Source: Penium margaritaceum
Taxonomy: Eukaryota; Streptophyta; Zygnematophyceae; Desmidiales; Peniaceae
Length of the DNA stretch: 31,480 bases
Direction of reading: 5' to 3'
Assembly: GCA_023375785.1 (NCBI GenBank)
Contig: SZWC01016321.1
Span: 28,940-60,419 of the forward strand
Positions 29,325 to 31,480 of this stretch are shown here, piece after piece. The stretch's first letter is position 1. Every line of letters starts with the position of its first letter. The position numbers and the translations under genes were made by a program. The notes under the pieces were generated by a model, which made no database searches, was not told the DNA's origin, and saw nothing but the letters and a program-made list of their open reading frames with translations.

Positions 29325-30570
29325 TAAAATATCTGAGAAGTGCTCTATCCTTGCGACCATTTAAATGTCTAGGAGATGCAACGATGGACTTCATCATACC
29401 TACCAATACTTCTGATCCTGTAAGTGGAGGTGGTCTCCTCCAAAACAATACTGGAGGAGAACCAGTTACATGTATGCCAAGAAAGTTGAACAAGCCAGAG
29501 CGGAATTACGAGATGCATAGAAGGGAAGTATCGCCGGTGGTTCACCCCCTCTAGATGTGGTAGAGCAATTTAGAATACCAGTGATGTGCTTTTGCACCCT
29601 TCACCATGTCCTGAAACATCTCAAGATTGAGCCTTATCTAGGCCATCGACGAACTCCATGGATGCCGTCCCTTGAGTCCAACTTTAACTATGATATTGAA
29701 TTCCCACCTGGAAAAAAAACACTTAGCGGATGCTCTGAGTTGGTGACCATATTTGACAGGCAATTTTAGTACTCAACTCGTTACACTAGATCCATACCTT
29801 GCCAAGCTGTTTGTGGAAGGTTACGAGGAGATCAATGGATACAAGGAGACAAAATTCTGGTTTGACAAACCGTATGGGAAATGCAAACTCACTCACTAGG
29901 TTGTCATACCCCGTAGCTACAAGTTATGTCATACGTCATGAGAGGAGTGCCATAGCGCAGGTCTTCTTTGCCACTTTGGCTGGGGCAAGACAGTGAAGAA
30001 AATCCCACATTACTACTGGTGGAACAAGATGCAAATCATAATTGTAAACTAATGTAAGATGTGCAAAGTCTTCGAGACACAACAAAGCCCAGTTTTCTTC
30101 AATCACTACCAATATCCAAAGAACCATGGCAAGAAATCTCTGTTGACTTTGTGATGGTTTTCAGAGTCACATCGGAAGGATTTCACACAATTCTTGAGGT
30201 CAACCGGTTCTCAAATATGTTGCATTTCATCGTGGGAACAAAACTTTCCACCACCAAGGTGCTAGCGTGGTTATTCCTTAGTAATGTCACCTAGCTATAT
30301 GGCTAGTCCTCCTCCATCACAAATAACAAAGATAGGAGATATACGAGTAGATTTTTCACGAGTTGATGACTCCATATGGCAGTTGGATCTACCTATCAAC
30401 GGCCTTGCATCCTAAGATTGACAAACAGACTGAGTGTACTAGTTAGATACTCGAACATCTCCTCTTAACGTTGTGTGAGCCACACGACAATGAATTGGCC
30501 GTCAAGTTGCCAACCGTTGAGCTTGCATACAACTCAATCACCACCAGGTGTCAAAAATTTGAGAAAAATT
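29325..30570 (+). pseudogene. Ty3/gypsy RT/RNase H-integrase relic
   Basis: Fragments in three frames follow gypsy order. RNase H: TSD followed by a GxxLxQ-like segment and RKLNKPERNYEMHRRE (about 29390-29530), then FNYDIEFPPGKK near 29690. Integrase zinc region: HFGWGKT near 29975 and CKMC at 30053-30064. Integrase core: PWQEISVDFV with the first Asp at 30145-30147, RFSNMLHF, then a segment near 30330 where the second catalytic Asp appears as Asn, and a HPKIDKQTE-like segment containing the Glu near 30410. LPTVELAYNS near 30510 is a typical gypsy integrase C-terminal mark. Many stops and frameshifts; no LTR, gag or RT palm (YxDD) seen. It is cut on the right by a family A LTR and adjoins the D relative on the left. 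These are matches by eye to family patterns. Confidence 0.8.
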
Positions 30571-30742
30571 CCAGCAGTTAACATGGCAACTCCAGAGGAC
30601 TGACAGCTTGGATTTGCTGATGAGATTGGAGGTGTACTTGACCGCTACTCGGATCAACAATAACCCCAAAAAAGAAAGACCTTCCAGCTTCGCTTTTACA
30701 TGACACGACATTGATTTGGTGGTCTGACCTAAAGGGAATCAA
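30571..30742. other. Tail of the gypsy relic before the right-edge LTR
   Basis: About 170 bp with no clear motif, probably further decayed gypsy sequence. The final five bases, ATCAA (30738-30742), are the candidate left target duplication of the LTR that follows; the partner lies outside the window. Confidence 0.4.
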
Positions 30743-31480
30743 TGTTGGGAAAGGAGCCATCCGGCTCAGTTTCGGGTCCACAAGAGCAAGTTCAAGGAAG
30801 CTGCCAGATGCCTACTCCGATCGTCAATCTGACTTCACCATTGGAAAGATCAGGTGGCAAATTGTCTACGGTCCAAGTTTCAGCCCGATCCAACGGTCGG
30901 ATTGGGAGATATGAATTTTCGAAGTTTCGGGGGTCATGGACCGTCGATGTCTGGGTGGGCATGGGTGATGGCTCCATGCCTTAGCCTGAGAAAAGAAAAA
31001 GGCAAGAGGTCCAGGGTCAGGACCTGATAGGAGAAATATCCAAAAAGGTCCTTGGTCTTAGGATTGCCTTGTCAGAGTGTGCTGACTAGGATAAAGGTAC
31101 CTCTCCTTACTTTTTAGGTGAGGTGAGATCCTTGTGTGCTAGCCATGGACACATGGCGATTTTCCATGGGTTTGTGGGTTATGTGACCACTAGGAGTGTG
31201 CCATGAGAGCATTCTCTAGCTCTCTAGGTCGTGTGTGAGTGGTCAGCCTGATTGCTAGGCTGATTTCCTCCCTTGTGTGAGATTATGGATTCTAGTGTGT
31301 GAGCCTTAGCCTCCATGGCTAAGTGGTGTGGCTTGTGAGAGGGCTGACTTGCCCAAGCTCTAGCTCTATATGTACTCCATCATTTTGAGTGATTGAACAA
31401 CCATTCTTCAGCACAAGTGATGCCCTTTCAGTCCCACATGCTCGCTGCTCCAAGGCTCCCTCTCTCCTCCAGATCCAACA
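30743..31480 (+). repeat. Family A LTR, complete (738 bp), at the right window edge
   Basis: It runs from TGTTGGGAAAGG to CCAACA, ending exactly at the last base. It is either the 5' LTR of an element continuing to the right or a solo LTR. Its last 451 bases differ from 1-451 at only about three positions, much less than the two LTRs of element A differ from each other. This makes it the youngest-looking retrotransposon sequence in the window. Confidence 0.93.

Overview
This is nuclear DNA from a eukaryote, almost certainly a land plant, and it consists almost entirely of LTR retrotransposons. I found no host gene, tRNA gene, rRNA gene or CRISPR array. Two element families carry the 12-base primer-binding site that matches plant initiator tRNA-Met, and the coding remains are Ty1/copia gag-protease-integrase-RT-RNase H plus one Ty3/gypsy stretch. 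I cannot place the species more closely from the sequence.

Layout, left to right. (1) 1-1687: an internally deleted copia copy of family A on the + strand, LTR / RNase H only / LTR. Its 5' LTR begins outside the window. (2) 1688-4128: unassigned DNA with a possible 3' LTR relic starting at 2394. (3) 4129-8290: element D, a complete LTR element with two 637-bp LTRs, TSD TCTTT and an initiator-Met PBS. It has no recognisable coding region. Its pyrimidine-rich interior holds tandem repeats and a 465-bp hAT-like MITE. (4) about 8461-25821: element B, an old copia element now in three pieces. Element A (9499-15834, - strand, TSD CAAAG) sits in its 5' leader. Element C (19546-25393, + strand, TSD CAAAC/CAAAT) sits in its 3' LTR. 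(5) 25822-27176: unassigned. (6) 27177 to about 29230: a decayed, rearranged D relative on the - strand. (7) about 29325-30570: a decayed Ty3/gypsy RNase H-integrase stretch. (8) 30743-31480: a complete family A LTR ending at the last base of the window.

How the pieces relate. B and C belong to one copia lineage (similar Gag, RT, polypurine tract and LTR start) and C inserted into its own relative. Hand-counted LTR divergence is about 15% for D, 10-12% for C, 5-6% for A, and under 1% between the two family A LTRs at the window edges. Family A is therefore the most recently active. None of the full elements looks able to encode its own transposition proteins. The most intact frame is the RNase H frame of the A mini-element at 391-930.

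The observations most worth checking are the LTR-RNase H-LTR mini-element; the tRNA-like (Pol III box-like) segment in the B LTRs, into whose B box C inserted; the single-frame pol of A with 14 stops and a shortened integrase D-D-E spacing; and the non-coding D family with its rearranged relative. I did not find a new defence or metabolic system.
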